Below, piece by piece: positions 46,924-59,014 of a DNA stretch of 64,000 nucleotides. This stretch comes from Dugong dugon (lineage: Eukaryota > Chordata > Mammalia > Sirenia > Dugongidae): positions 170,883,624 to 170,947,623 of the forward strand of contig CM057461.1 of the NCBI GenBank assembly GCA_030035585.1. The letters run 5' to 3'. Position 1 is the first letter of the stretch. The number at the start of each line of letters is the position of its first letter. The position numbers and the translations under genes were made by a program. A model generated the notes under the pieces. That model did not search any database. It worked only from the letters and a program-made list of their open reading frames with translations, and had not been told where the DNA came from.

Positions 46924-47841
46924 TGTCTTAGTTTCCTAGTGCTACTGTAACACAAATACCACAAGTGAGCAACTTTAAAGAGTTGAAATGCATTTTCTCA
47001 CAGTTCTAGAGGTTAAAAGTCCAAAGAGGTCTTGACCATGTCGATTTCTTCCTTGTTGATAGCCTGGACGTTCCTTGGTTACTTGACGGTCCTCACATGG
47101 CATCTGTCTTCTCTGGCGTGTGCGTCTCTATGTCTAATCTTCCCTTTCTATAACCCAGAAGTGATTAGATTCAGAACCCACCTGTCACAGATTGAATTGT
47201 GTCCCCCTAAAATATGTGTCAATTTGGTTAAGCCGTGATTCCCAATATTGTGTGGTTGTCCTCTATTTTGTGATTTTCGTATGTGTTATAAATCATAATC
47301 TCTGCCTGTGGTTAAAGAAGATTAGGGTGGGATTGTAACACCCTTACTAAGTAAGGTCACATCCCTGATCCAAGGTATAGGGAATTTCCCTGGGGTGTGG
47401 CCTGCACCACCTTTTATCTTACAAGAGATAAAAGGAAAGGGAAGCAGGCAGAGAGTGGGGACCTCATACCACCAAGAAAGGAACAGAGCAAGTCCTTTGG
47501 ACCCCGGGGTCCCTGTGCTGAGAATCTCCTAGTCCAGGGGAAGATTGATGACAAGGACCTTCCTCCAGAGCTGACAGAGAGATAAAGCCTTTCCCTGGAG
47601 CTGGCAGCCTAAACTTGGACTAATCGCCTACTAGACTGTGAGAGAATAAATTTCTCTTTGTTAAAGGCATCCGCTTATGGTGTTTCTATTATAGCAACAC
47701 TAGATGACTAAGACACCAACCTATATAGGTATACCTAATTAACATAACAAATAAAACCCCATTTCCAAACATGGTTACATCCACAGGTATAAGGGTTAAG
47801 ATTCTAACACGTATTTTGAGGGGACACAATAATCCCTAACA
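46924..47841 (-). mobile_element. MaLR LTR in the MIR, itself split
   Basis: tgtcttagtttcctagtgct to aatccctaaca between perfect cttgc duplications (46919-46923, 47842-47846). Split by the LTR 47183-47715. Confidence 0.92.
47183..47715 (+). mobile_element. MaLR solo LTR inside the antisense LTR
   Basis: tgtcacagattgaattgtg to atgactaagaca; duplications ccacc (47178-47182) and ccaac (47716-47720) differ at one base. Confidence 0.9.
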
Positions 47842-48199
47842 CTTGCCCAGGGTCTCCTGGCTGGTAAGTAGGAAAGCTAGGACTCAAACCCAGGTCTGTG
47901 TGATTCCAGGGTTCAATTCCCAAACTATACTGCCTGGATTTTTCAATCCCTCCTTTGTTCCTAATTGTGCAGAAATTTAACTTAGAATGTGTTTGCTTGC
48001 CCTGTGTGTGATTTTTAAAAGTTTAAGTTAATATTAAAAACCGGGATGGGATAGAGAGTTAACACCAGAATGTAAATTTCTAGATTTTCATGAAGATGGG
48101 AAGATCTGTCCACCCGGTCCTTCATTTCCCTAGGACGGCAAACAGGGCTATGTCCAATCTGTCCCCTTTGATGGGGCAAGTCCATTTGTAGTTTGTCTT

Positions 48200-48900
48200 T
48201 AAGGAAACACAGGTCTAATCAAATCATGCCTGCCGAAAGCTTTCCATGGTTCCCCATTGCCTGAAGATCCTTCACAACTGGCTCCACTCCACCTTTCTAA
48301 TGTCTTCCTCTGCCCCTCCCCTATACCCATCCCTCATACTTTGTGCTCCAGCCACACTGGGTTCTTCACTGTGTCTGAATCACCATGCCATGTCATGCCT
48401 GTATGCATTCATGCTTTTCACATGCTGTTCTGGTACTAACAATGTCCTTCTACTCATTCTCAATTGTTAAATTCTTACTTATAATCTAAAATCTGTCTCA
48501 AATATTATCTCAGGAGATACAAAACCTTCCGCCTGAAATCTCCTTATTTATCTAGGGAGAACCCACACATTTTCTCTTCTGTGCTTCTTCAGGGTTTCAC
48601 ATTCTCAGCTCCTACAGAGCTAATCACATTTTACCTTATCAGGTTAATTGTGGGGCTAGCTCCCCTGCTAGACTCTGAGCTCCTTAAGGGGAAAGTATCT
48701 TATTCCTCTTTGCATTCCCAGAATCTGATACAGTTATTGACACAGAATAAGGGCTCCATCAATGTTAGTTCTTCTCTCGTCCCCCTTAATGGCAGTGACT
48801 TTGTTTTATCTCTGAAATGTCTCTGCCTATCTCAGCAGCACTGGGATGTGGAACATAATAAGCACTCAGTTAACCTTTGTTGAATGATTGACTGAATGAC
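48200..48900 (+). mobile_element. L2 LINE 3' part
   Basis: ccattgcctgaagatccttc, ctccagccacactgggttc, cacatgctgttctgg, gctccttaaggggaaag and cactcagttaacctttgttg keep L2 order over 700 bp. The 100-codon ORF at 48581 lies in it and is not a gene. Confidence 0.82.
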
Positions 48901-49419
48901 TATTGTGGCTGTCATAGCATGTCTAATCTGTGTCTGATCTCATATCGAGCCTGGCTTTCCTAGTACCCTTCTGAGTTCCTATCTGCTCATGTCCCTCTAG
49001 CTACCAGCAGTAGCTGTTAGCTACAGGCTCTGTCCTCCTAATCACTGAGCCAGTGAGAAAGTCTGCCAGTCAAGATAGTAGGAGCTTTGACCACTCAGGT
49101 AAGGAGGCTTTTACTGCCAGCTTATGTTATCATTAGTGTTCTTAGAAGCAATGGAGGTGAACAAAATCCCAGACTCCTGCCTGGGCATCAAACTACGTTT
49201 GCCCACCTCCCTGCTAGTCTCATTATTGGGTGTATCATTTGCTTAATGGGCCTCAACACCTTGCGTGAGTTCTCTACTGGGACAGAAGCTCAGACTTGAA
49301 CAGTAGCCTAATAGGTATGGGCCCTTGGCTCCTGGCCAAATTCTTGATGGTCATCTTCACTGCTCCTACTATCCCTTGTATTGACCTAGTCTTGGGCACC
49401 GCTACTAAAATTCTGCTGC

Positions 49420-49914
49420 TCTCATGGATTGAATTGTGTCCCCCAAAAACATCTATCAACTTGGCTAGGTCATGATTCCCAGTATTGTATGATTGTCTAC
49501 CATTTTGTTATCTGATGTGATTTCCCTTTGTGTTGTATACCCTATCACTACAATGTAATGAGATGGATTAGTGGCCGTTACATTGACGAGATCTACAAGA
49601 TTAGTGTTTTAAGCCAATATCTTTTGAGATATAAAAGAGAGAAGAGAGGAGAGAGACATGGGGACCTCATACCACCAAGAAAGCTGTGCATGTCCTTTGA
49701 ACCCAGGGTTCCTGCACAGAGAAGCTCCTAGTCCAGGGACAGACTGATGACAAGGACCTTCCTCAAGAGCTGACAGAGAGAGAAAGCCTTCCTCTGGAGC
49801 TGACACCCTGAATTTGGACTTCTAGCCTACTAGACTGTGACACAATAAATTTCTCTTTGTTAAAGCCATCCACTTTCGGTATTTCTGTTATAGCAGCACT
49901 AGATGACTAAGACA
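49420..49914 (+). mobile_element. MaLR solo LTR
   Basis: tctcatggattgaattgtg to atgactaagaca between perfect gctgc duplications (49415-49419, 49915-49919). Confidence 0.92.
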
Positions 49915-49919
49915 GCTGC

Positions 49920-51750
49920 CATGACTTGTCTGATCTTCTTAAACACTGATGAGAACTCAGAACTCACTAGTGTTTGTGCTTCTCTTTGGAACATGAAAAT
50001 TTACACTGTAATCCCTCCTTTGGAGAAGGGAGGTCTTCTCTGATCCTGCCCTAGTAGCAGAGTTAGCTATTGCTATGGAGCTATTGCCTGCCCATATTAC
50101 CCATTCCTGCCAGGGTGTCCCAACATGCCTTTCAGAGTTGTGTCAGCTCTTTCTCTGGGATCTACTTCCAAGTTTGAAATTTCTCTTTTGTCTTCTGTCT
50201 TCTAAAGATAGGTCTTGGGCATACTAGTCCTTCAAGTAACTATTCTAGGTAAACTTATCCTCTTATATAAAAAAAATTAATATGTTCCTCTTATTTTTAA
50301 TCGAAGGTAATTAGTAATAATCATGTTACCATAAGGGTTTTTGTTTTTGGCTGATGAGGTTTCTTTTTTCAAAATTTTTGTTTCAAAAGTTTAACAAGGG
50401 AAAACACGCTCCCCCTTCAAAATATCCATGTTGTAGAACGGGTGCACAGCCAACCCTCAGAGACATGAGCTAATCCTATTTCTGAACGGGTAAAGTGACC
50501 CGACTTCCTCCTTATTACCAACATGGCTGATAGTGGGGCCATCCTACACTAACTTTCCTTTTCTCATCTGGAGCACTGAGAGCAAGACTTGTTCTGTTCT
50601 CTAATGGAAACATTAATCTCTCATGACAGAGAGCAACTTACAAGGATATTGCAGCGATTTCATTATTTTATTCTCTTCTCTTGTTTACTTGCATAAAGGC
50701 CTAGTGTGCCCTAGAAACATGAGTGATAGCTTATCAAGCCCATTGCTACCCAGATAAAGGCAGATTTGTCGCATGGGGATAAATTACTATGAGTCTAGGC
50801 CTGTAGATACGTGGTTTGTCAAGAATGTCCCTTGGAAGCAGAAACCCCACTACTCATACCTTCTTTTATGGTCTTGCCAACCACCTTGTCTAAAATGACA
50901 GAGGGAACAATACCCAGGCTGGATTCATGGGTGTTACAGGTTTGGAATTTCCCCCAAATAGCTCTCACTTTTGAGTTTCAGAGACCCCTCTCTTCTCCGT
51001 TTCCAGTCTGTTGGGTGGGGGCACTTGTCCTGCTTCTCCTTCAACCCCTTTCCTTGTTGTTTTAGATGAGAAGATTATAGCCTTCCAGTAAATTACTGCT
51101 GGAAATGCCACATCCCAGTAAATAGTACCCACGTTTCTCTGTGATCATTTCCCTCCTCTTCCCCTTGTCCTATGTCAAAGCATCTCCTTACACAGAGGCG
51201 GTATAACTTAATGGTGAAATGTGTGGACTCTGTATTCATGGAAATCTTAGTTCTGTTCCTTCTCTTTGTGTGTGAGCTAGATTAACCACTCTAACTGGGA
51301 TAACTCAAGTATTTTAAAAGGTCTAATGATTGTTTGTGGGAGTTCGTTGTAGCTGCTTTTTAAATGCAAAATGTGCACTGTGAAGAGGACTAGAACATCT
51401 CAAAACAGCCAAATTAGATAAATATTAAAAAGAAGAGTTGTAAAGAACAGAAGAGTACTATAAGGTGGGTAGAAAAAGTAAACTGTGGGACCCAGAAACC
51501 ATGGAGAAAAATCTGAAACACAGGTAGTGGAGCCATGCTCTGTGGAGAGTCTGATGTTAGCTTAGAATGGACGAGTTTGCTTTCATGGAAAGAAAAGATG
51601 ATGAGGTAAAATGGAGTTTACCTTTTTTCCAAGTCAGGACCCTGAAGGGGTGGAGCAGGTCTCCATAATGTCAGAGTGAGTGGCAGAGGATAAGTGTCAA
51701 AGTTGCAGTCTCATGGATCCACGTAGTACTTTGTGTCAAATTAATGTTTT
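49920..51750. other. Largely unassigned, low in recognisable repeats
   Basis: Only a MIR-like patch (51198-51300) stands out. One of the longest stretches here without young repeats; ORFs show no motif. Confidence 0.45.
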
Positions 51751-51757
51751 ACACGTT

Positions 51758-51880
51758 GCTGAAAAAAAAAGAAAAATTAGCATAGCATGCTTATGATAAT
51801 ACTTCACTGGGGGGGAGGGTGCAGCTGGCAAACAAACATAGAAGGTGCACATTATTTGTGTAAAAACACGGTATTTGCAG
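51758..51880 (-). repeat. Half copy of the palindromic element at 63156-63371
   Basis: After an A-tract, gcatagcatgcttatgataat, ggagggtgcagctggcaaac and cacattatttgtgtaaaaac match, in order, the reverse complement of the left arm at 63156-63245. Only one arm is present. Confidence 0.75.
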
Positions 51881-52350
51881 CGTTCTTTTTCACTGTGATA
51901 CTTGTAGTGGAGGTTTACTGGAATGCTTAAAGAAGTCCAAAGGGTATGAGAACATTAACCATAATTGAGCAACAGTTCCAAATTTCCACTTTTAAGACCA
52001 TGGTAAGCTGGGAGTAGAAGGGTTCAGGCAGAAAGATAAACAACACTTGAGGATACTACTCCAAGCAGCCTGAAGATGTATAGGTTGGGTGTGATCCTAA
52101 AGAGCCAAGATAGTGGCTTTCAAATACAGGCAGTCGAGGAGCCACACTGCACACTGTTCATTATCTCTGAATATACTTAGAATGATTTGGGTTATTTGAA
52201 GATCAGTGAGATGAGGATGTCCTTATATGTCTGTAAGAGAATAAGAAAGGGACAGATGAACTGAGGAAGTCAGTCAACAATATTTAGAATAGGTATCCTT
52301 TCTTCCTAAAGAAAATTAATCAAGACTTTGGTAAAATACTATTCAGATAC
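51881..52350. other. Unassigned stretch
   Basis: Nothing recognised. Confidence 0.35.
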
Positions 52351-52355
52351 AATGA

Positions 52356-52880
52356 TGTCTCAGTCATCTGGTGCTGCTCTAAGAGGAATACCACAAGTGG
52401 ATGGATTTAGCAAAGAGAAATTTATTCTCTCAGAGTCCAGTAGACTACAAGTCCAAATTCAGGGCTTCAGCTCCAGGGGAACGCTTTCACCATCAGCTCT
52501 GGAGGAAGGTCCATGTCATCAGTCTTCCCTTGGTCTGGGAGCTTCTCTGCGCAGGAACCTCAGGTCCAAAGGACACGCTGTGCTCCCAGCACTGCTTTCT
52601 TGGTGGTACGAGGTTCCTATGTGTCTCTGCTCACTTCTCTCTTTTATATCTCAAAAGAGATTGCATTAAGACACTGATCTTGTCAACTTCATCAGTATAA
52701 CCTCATCACAGTGATAGAATTTACAACACATGAGGAGATCACATATAATCTCATCATAGTGGTAGAGTTTACAACACATAAGGACATCACATCAGATAAC
52801 ACAATCATACAATACTAGGAAACGTGACCTAGCCAAGTTGCTACACACATTTTTGGGGCGACACAATTCAATCCATGACA
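52356..52880 (-). mobile_element. MaLR solo LTR, antisense
   Basis: tgtctcagtcatctggtgctg to caatccatgaca between perfect aatga duplications (52351-52355, 52881-52885). It holds an internal duplication of the cacagtgatagaatttacaacacat segment (about 52707 and 52757). The 113-codon ORF is spurious. Confidence 0.93.
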
Positions 52881-53189
52881 AATGACAAGGGAAAAAAAAC
52901 TTAAAGGATATAAAAGAGTTCTGAGAAAAATCATAGGTAGATAGGGGTTGGCTTTGAAGGTGAGATGGTGGAAATATTTGAACAAGGATGTGAGATCTAT
53001 CTTACTCATGAAGTCAAAGTTTTCCACTATTAGAAGTCGATCCATCAGATGTTAAGAGATGAAGGAAGATGGCAGAGGGCTCTGTCAAAAGGCACAATGT
53101 GAATTCTGGACTCCTCACTCAAAAGGGCCACACCTGTTTTGGTGGACACAGACCAATTGTCATGTCTTCATTTTCTCTTAAGAAATGGT

Positions 53190-54055
53190 AATCATGTTCA
53201 TTGCAGCATTATTCACAATAGCAAAAAGATGGAAACAACCTAAGTGCCCATCAACAGACGAGTGGATAAACAAACTATGGTACATATGCACAATGGAATA
53301 CTATGCAACGATAAGAACAATGATGAATCTGCAAAGCATGTCACAATATGGATGAATCTGGAGGGCATTATGCTGAGTAAAATAAGTCAGTCACAAAAGG
53401 ACAAATATTGTATGAGAATACTATTATAAAAACTCATGAAAAGGTTTATAAACAAAAAGAAAGAAACCTTTGGTGGTTATGAGGGAGGTAAGGGGTGGGG
53501 ATGGAAAAACGCTAAATAGACAATAGGTAAGTGGTAACTTTGGTGAAGGGTAAGACAGTACACAATACTGAGGAAGCCAGTACTACTTGACCAAGGCAAG
53601 GTCATGGAAGCTCCATAGACACATCCAAACTCCCTGAGGGACCAGATTACTAGGCTGAGGGCTGGGGACCATGGTCTTTGGGAATATCTAGCTCAATTGG
53701 CATAACGTAGTTTATAAAGAAAATGTTCTATATCCTACTTTGCTGAGAAGCCTCTGGGATCTTAAAAGCTTGTGAGTGGCCATCTAAGATACTCCACTGG
53801 TGTCATCTTGTCTGGAGCAAGGGAGAATGAAGAAAACCAAAGACGCTGGGGAAAGATTAGTCTAAAGTTCAAATGGACCACAAGTACTACAGCCTCCACC
53901 AGACTGAGTCCAGCACAACTGGATGGTGCCTGGCTACCACCACTGACTGCTCTGATAGGGATCACAACAGACGGTCCTGAACACAGCAGGAGAAAAATGT
54001 AGAACAAAATTGTAACTCACATACACACAAAAAAACCAGAATTATTAGTCTGACA
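53190..54055 (+). mobile_element. L1 ORF2 end plus 3' UTR, sense
   Basis: atgttcattgcagcattattc ... caatggaatactatgcaac, then the 3' UTR that mirrors 42250-42800 in reverse (gggaccagattactaggctg, agatactccactgg). Confidence 0.9.
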
Positions 54056-54412
54056 GGCCCATAAAACAAAATGAGACTATTTTTACATTATTTAGGTGGC
54101 TGTTCAGATTATGTAATCCAGAAGTGGTTTGGGAACCTAAATTACCTAATTATTTTGGGACTTCACTGTATTTAGTATGCAAGCACAGACAATAAGTGAA
54201 ATTTTAAGGTGAATTTACAAAAAATGAAGTTAACATATGTATTGCAAAAATGATTATTGAATACATGTGTATTAGATGTAGATAAAGCACATTGTAGTAC
54301 GTATTATTGCGGTATACGAAAGAAAGCAAGGGATAATCAGAAATTTCTGGATTACTATAAAGGACTTACCTTTTGTTTAAAATTTTTATGTTAAGTTCCT
54401 TTCAATACTTTT

Positions 54413-55316
54413 ATTGTTGTAGTTTAAGTGAAAGTGTACAATTCAAGTCAGCCTCTCATACAAAAATTTATACACACACTATTATGTGAACCCACTTGCT
54501 TTCCCTATACTGTGACAGCACACTCCTCCTTTCCACCCCTGATTTCCCACGTCCATTCAACCAGCTCCTAAGCCTCTCCACCTTCTCATCTCACCTCCGG
54601 ACAGGAGCTGCCCATTTAGTCTACTGTATACACTTGAGCTAAGAACCATACTCTTCACGAGTATCATTTTATGTTCCACAGTCCAGTCCAATCTTTGTCT
54701 GAAGAGTTGGTGTAGCGAATTGTTTTAGTTCTGGGTTGACAGAGAGTCCAGGGGCCATGCTTTCTGGAGTTCCTGCAGTCTCAGTAAGACCATTAAATCT
54801 GGTCTTTTTACTAGAATTTGAGTTCAGCATCCCACCTTTCTCCTTGTCCGTCCGGGACTCTTTGTTGTGTTCCCTGTCAGGGCGGTTATTGGTGGTAGCC
54901 GGCCACTATCTAGCTCTTCTGGTCTCAGGCTGATGAAGTCTCTGGTTTATGTGGCCCTTTCTGTCTCTTGGGCTATTAGTTTCCTTGTGTCTTTGGTGTT
55001 CTTCATTCTCCTTTGCTCCATGTGGTTGGGACCAATTGATGCATCTTAGATGGCCACTTGCTAGCTTTTAAGACCCCAGATGCCACTGACCAAAGTAGGA
55101 TGCAGAACATTTTCTTAATAAGCTTTGTTATGCCAATTGACCTAGATGTCCCCTGAAAGCACGGTCCCCAGATCTCTACCCCTGCTACTCTGTCCCTTCA
55201 AGTGTTTAATTGTATTCAGGAAACTTTTTAGCTTTGGTTTAGTCCAGTTGTGCTGACTACCTTGTAGTGTGTGCTGTCCTTCCCTTCACCTAAGATAATT
55301 CTTGTCTACCATCTAG
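54413..55316 (-). mobile_element. L1 3' UTR insertion with target duplication
   Basis: attgttgtagtttaagtgaaag to ttgtctaccatctag, flanked by an exact 16-bp repeat tcctttcaatactttt (54397-54412 and 55317-55332). 5'-truncated within the UTR. Confidence 0.95.
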
Positions 55317-55489
55317 TCCTTTCAATACTTTTCAAGGGCTATTTCAAATATGTTGAAAAATTAGACTTGAAGGTAAAGTGAGGTAAACTTCTTAGTACTT
55401 TATCAGTAATTTAAGAAAATAACTTTTAAAAACTGTATCTGTTATTATAATAAAAATATTTCTTATAAAAATTAAAAAAAAAAAGAGAC

Positions 55490-55700
55490 TAATGGCCACA
55501 CCAGCCCAGGAGCAAGGATGGAAGGCAGGAGGAGACAGGAAAGCTGGTAACAGGGAACACGAGGTTGAGAAGGAGAAAGTGTTGACATGTCGTGGGGGGG
55601 ACAACCAATGTCACGAAACAATATATGTATTAATTGTTTAAGGAGAAACTAATTTGCTCTGTAAACCTTCATCTAAAGCACAATAAAAAAAGAAGAAATA
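55490..55700 (+). mobile_element. L1 3' end
   Basis: Ends tctgtaaaccttcatctaaag cacaataaaaaaag; similar to 14956-15168. A further antisense L1 scrap lies at 55745-55830. Confidence 0.7.
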
Positions 55701-56053
55701 AATAAATGGTTATGATGTGTCACAAAGCTCTCTTGTTTTTTACCGTGGTGAAAAGTACCGTGACAAAACTATGCCAATTCAACAATTTCTACATGTATAA
55801 TTCAATGACATTGATTACGTTCTTCAAGTTGGAGCATGTCTTTTAAATAAGATTCATATTTGCTTAATAAGCACTTTGGCTAAATGATAAGCTTACCTTG
55901 CCTAGACTACATAGCAGAGTATATTTAAAAGGTGCAGAAATATTTAAAAGGTTCATATCTCCTTTTGCCATTCATGATTTTAGAACAGGTTTTTTAAACC
56001 ATACTTGCCTTCCTTCTGGAGAGCACCAGGTGGACCTCTTATCTAGATTAAGT

Positions 56054-56064
<11 letters not shown>

Positions 56065-56084
<20 letters not shown>

Positions 56085-56237
56085 ATTGCCGTGGAGTCAA
56101 TTCTGACTTATAGCAACCCTATAGGACAGAATTAGAGCTGCCCCACAGGGTTTCCAAGGAGCCGGCTGGTGGATTCAAACTGTCGACCTTTTGGTTAGCA
56201 GCTGAGTTCTTAACCACTGTACCACCAGAGCTCCTTT
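56065..56237 (-). mobile_element. AfroSINE
   Basis: cccattgccgtggagtcaatt to gtaccaccagagctcc, preceded by an (aaac)n run. Confidence 0.86.
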
Positions 56238-56269
56238 TCTTTTATTCAGACAATGCTTTTACTTAATCT

Positions 56270-56430
56270 GGGGCGCTGGTGGCACAGTGATTAAGCGTTT
56301 GGCTGCTAACCAAAAGGTGGGCAGTTGAAATCCACCAGCCGCTGCTTGGAAACCCTATAGGGCAGTTCTATTCTGTCCTATAGGGTCACTATGAGTTGAA
56401 ATCGACTCAACAGCAATGGATTTTTTTAAA
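56270..56430 (+). mobile_element. AfroSINE
   Basis: gggcgctggtggcacagtg head to atcgactcaacagcaatgg tail; faces the previous copy 33 bp away, so the two can pair as a hairpin. Confidence 0.86.
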
Positions 56431-57100
56431 TGGAAGAAAAGTAAGTTACTTAATGAATTTATGCTGATCATTTTCATCCATTTAGTCTCTGTGTGGCACA
56501 AAAGACTCCCTACTTTTCACTAACAAAAAATTAAAAAATAAGAAAGAGGAGCCATAAATCAGTACTGGAGAAAGATGTGAGAAGCAGCATACAAAGAGAA
56601 AGAGGGATGTTACCTGAATAGGAAGTTTGCTTGTTAATAATAGATTCAGCTGATGGCGAATTTAAGTGAAGCTGGTTTCTAAGGAGTTCTTGATGCTCTA
56701 AATATTTTGTTCCTTAGCAAAACAAATGTCTTCTTGCTCTTCAGATGATGGTTCAGTTGGCCTAATCAACCAAATGTCCAGCTTGGAAAGGGTCCTTGTC
56801 CACATGTCACTGGGTCTGTCCTTGGTCCTCCCTGCAGGGGTAGCCTGCCCAGACCACATGTCCTCTGCACTAAGGCATGCCCTGGCCCTGAGGAGAAGGG
56901 CCTTGTGATTGGACAGCTGCTCTGCCTGTGCATGGTGGTTAACTTGAAAGGAAGCCCTCTCTTGGCCCTAGATCTGAACCTGGTTTTCCAATCAAGCTTT
57001 ATCAGTATTCAAATATTAGGGATATTTGAATCCCTAAAATAAGTAAGTAAAATAGTACATGTCAGGAGGTAAACTGTAAATCAAAAGAGAAAATATTTGA
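56431..57100. other. Unassigned stretch
   Basis: Non-repetitive as far as seen. The 56726-56908 ORF has no motif. Confidence 0.4.
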
Positions 57101-57104
57101 AAGT

Positions 57105-57205
57105 TGTATAATTGAATCAGAATCTTTGGGAGTGAGGCCCAGGCATCAATATTTTTAAAAGCTCCATGGTGATTTTAAAGTGCAGTCAGACTTGAGAATC
57201 TATTT
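57105..57205 (-). mobile_element. MER5A-like DNA transposon fragment
   Basis: gaatcagaatctttgggagtgaggcccagg matches the MER5A body; a second copy is at 57955-58075. Confidence 0.65.
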
Positions 57206-57224
57206 TCTATACTTTACCAGATTT

Positions 57225-57420
57225 AGGGGATACAAATGGTTAAAGCACTTGACTGCTAATTGAAAGGTTGGAGGTTCGAGTTCACCCAGAGGCACCTTGG
57301 AAGAAAGGCCTGGTGATCTACTTCTGAAAAATCAGCCATTGAAAACCCTATGAAGCATAGTTCTCCTCTGATACACATGGGGTCACCATGAGTGGGAACT
57401 GACTCAGCTGCAACTGTTTT
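57225..57420 (+). mobile_element. AfroSINE, divergent subfamily
   Basis: Worn head, then cacccagaggcaccttggaag and ggtcaccatgagtgggaac. Confidence 0.8.
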
Positions 57421-57464
57421 TTTTGTTGATCTTTGATAGTGGCTTACAATTCTCTGTACTGTAC

Positions 57465-57635
57465 TAAACCAAAAAACCAAGCCCAATGCTGTTGAGTTAA
57501 TTCCAACTCGTAGGGACCCTATAGGACAGAGTAGAACTGCCCCACAGAGTTTCCAAGGAGCACCTGGTAGATTCAAACTGCCAGCCTTTTGGTTAGCAGC
57601 TGTAGCTCTTAACCACTGTGCCACCAGGGTTTCCT
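57465..57635 (-). mobile_element. AfroSINE
   Basis: ccaatgctgttgagttaattc to gccaccagggtttcc, antisense. Confidence 0.86.
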
Positions 57636-57689
57636 ATATTGTATTAGGAACATTCAAACTCCTTTCTAGTGATAGGTGAAGTTGGATTT

Positions 57690-58075
57690 GGAGCCTCTCA
57701 GTGTACTTTGGCAGTGTCTTGGCCTTCATTCTCAGTGCTCCCACAACCTTTTGGGCATACACATCTCTATTATGACACTATGGTAATTATTTTTAAAATT
57801 CTGTTGTGTGCTCTCCTGCCTGACTAGACCGTGAGTTCTCGGGGATAAGGATCTTGTTCTCCTCTTCGTTGTTTCCCGGTGCAGAGTGCAGTCTCTAAAA
57901 CAGAGATGCTCCGTCTTTTTGGATGTAATTCTGTACTATAAGAGACTAGATTTAGAACTGTGGTTCTCAAATTTGATTTCCATAAGAATCACCTGGGGAT
58001 AGGGTCTAGAATCTGCATTTTTAACAAGTATCCCAGGTGATTCTGATGCAGATGATCCTCAATCCATTACTGATA
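57690..58075. mobile_element. L2 tail then MER5A fragment
   Basis: ctgactagaccgtgagttctc (L2) at about 57820, then gtggttctcaaatttgattt ... ggtgattctgatgcagatg (MER5A) at 57955-58075. Confidence 0.65.
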
Positions 58076-58109
58076 CTTCGAAAATTACTGATTTATAGGT
58101 GCAAAATAT

Positions 58110-58345
58110 TCAACAATAACCAATAACATTTATGTAACAAATGCTTATTATACAACAGTTATTTCTTGCCTGGCACTGTTGTAAGGAATTTACAAGTATT
58201 AACTTATTTAATCTACATCTCAACCATGTATGGTGAAAAGCATTATTACCTTGTTTTCATAAATTAGTAAATAAGCACAGAAAGTCTAATATACTTGCCC
58301 AAGTGCCTACAGCTATTAGTGGATTTGGAACTAAGCATTCTGACT
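58110..58345 (-). mobile_element. MIR SINE, antisense
   Basis: gcctggcactgttgtaagg, ttaacttatttaatc, attctgactctgag in MIR reverse order. Confidence 0.7.
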
Positions 58346-58349
58346 CTGA

Positions 58350-58530
58350 GGGGCCCTGGTGGTATAATGGTTAAACACTAGGCTACTAACCGAAAGATTA
58401 GAGGTTCGAACCCACCTAGTGCTCTGTGATCTGCTTCCCTAAAGATTACAGCCAAGAAAACACCATGGGGCAGTTCTACTCTGTCACATGGGGTCGCTCT
58501 GAGTTGAAGATCGATAGCACCCACCAACCT
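58350..58530 (+). mobile_element. AfroSINE
   Basis: gggccctggtggtataatgg head; it has the gaggttcgaacccacc A-box-distal part. It lies 170 bp beyond the crystallin poly(A) signal. Confidence 0.82.
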
Positions 58531-58699
58531 AACAATTCTGACTCCAGCAGCTGTGCTCTTAGCTGTAACCCCATAGTTCCCTTTCACTGATATGTGTAAG
58601 AAAACCCACATTATTTCTACCTTTATTTTTGCTGAGCCCTTCTAAGGAGCTTGAAAAGAAAAGAGGACTACATTACTGCAGTAAACACACAGGAGATAT

Positions 58700-58705
58700 T
58701 TTATT
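58700..58705 (-). terminator. AATAAA polyadenylation signal of the gamma-crystallin gene
   Basis: AATAAA on the minus strand lies 37 nt after the normal stop codon, matching the very short 3' UTRs of gamma-crystallin mRNAs. Together with intact splice sites it suggests the locus could still make a mature transcript. Confidence 0.75.
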
Positions 58706-58741
58706 AGCTTCCAGATGGCGAAAAGGTAGAGTAAAAACATT

Positions 58742-59014
58742 TCAATAGATATCCACCGCTCTCCGCAGAGAGTCCACTCTGGCACTCACGGCCCCCCAGT
58801 CATGATATCACCTGTACTCCCCTGGCCTGAGCAGGTACTGCCGCCCCCGGTAGTTGGACATCTCATAGAGGACCCAGTAGCCCTCCAGCACATTGAAGAA
58901 ATGGACCTCATTAAAGTGGAAGCGGTCATAAATAGAGGAGCAGTCTTCAGTGAACTCTACCATCTGGCCTCTGTAGTCCTCTCGCTCATAGATCCGGATC
59001 CTGTAGGAGCTGGT
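58742..59014 (-). CDS. CRYGF-like: Gamma-crystallin exon 3: C-terminal domain, interrupted by TGA
   Basis: The acceptor is gaatccatag, then [11 protein letters not shown]. The exon is 273 bp, the family's normal length, and has no indel. Motif 3 ([13 protein letters not shown]) is intact. Motif 4 begins normally ([24 protein letters not shown]) but codon 153 is TGA (58808-58810). The 21 codons after it still read as crystallin ([21 protein letters not shown]) up to the normal stop at 58742-58744. Conservation past the stop and the absence of any frameshift suggest a recent loss, or a single CGA-to-TGA change at a CpG. Confidence 0.93.

Larger units (their letters stand above)
46795..47940 (-). 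mobile_element. MIR split by a nested LTR pair
   Basis: Left half (ctacatatattgagcattta ... ggccacctaacttgc) and right half (cttgcccagggtctcctggc ... actcaaacccaggtctg) together make one antisense MIR. Confidence 0.88.

Noticed and set aside
52328-52700. 99- and 113-codon ORFs
   Set aside because: They lie wholly within a solo LTR with exact target duplications and match its other copies.
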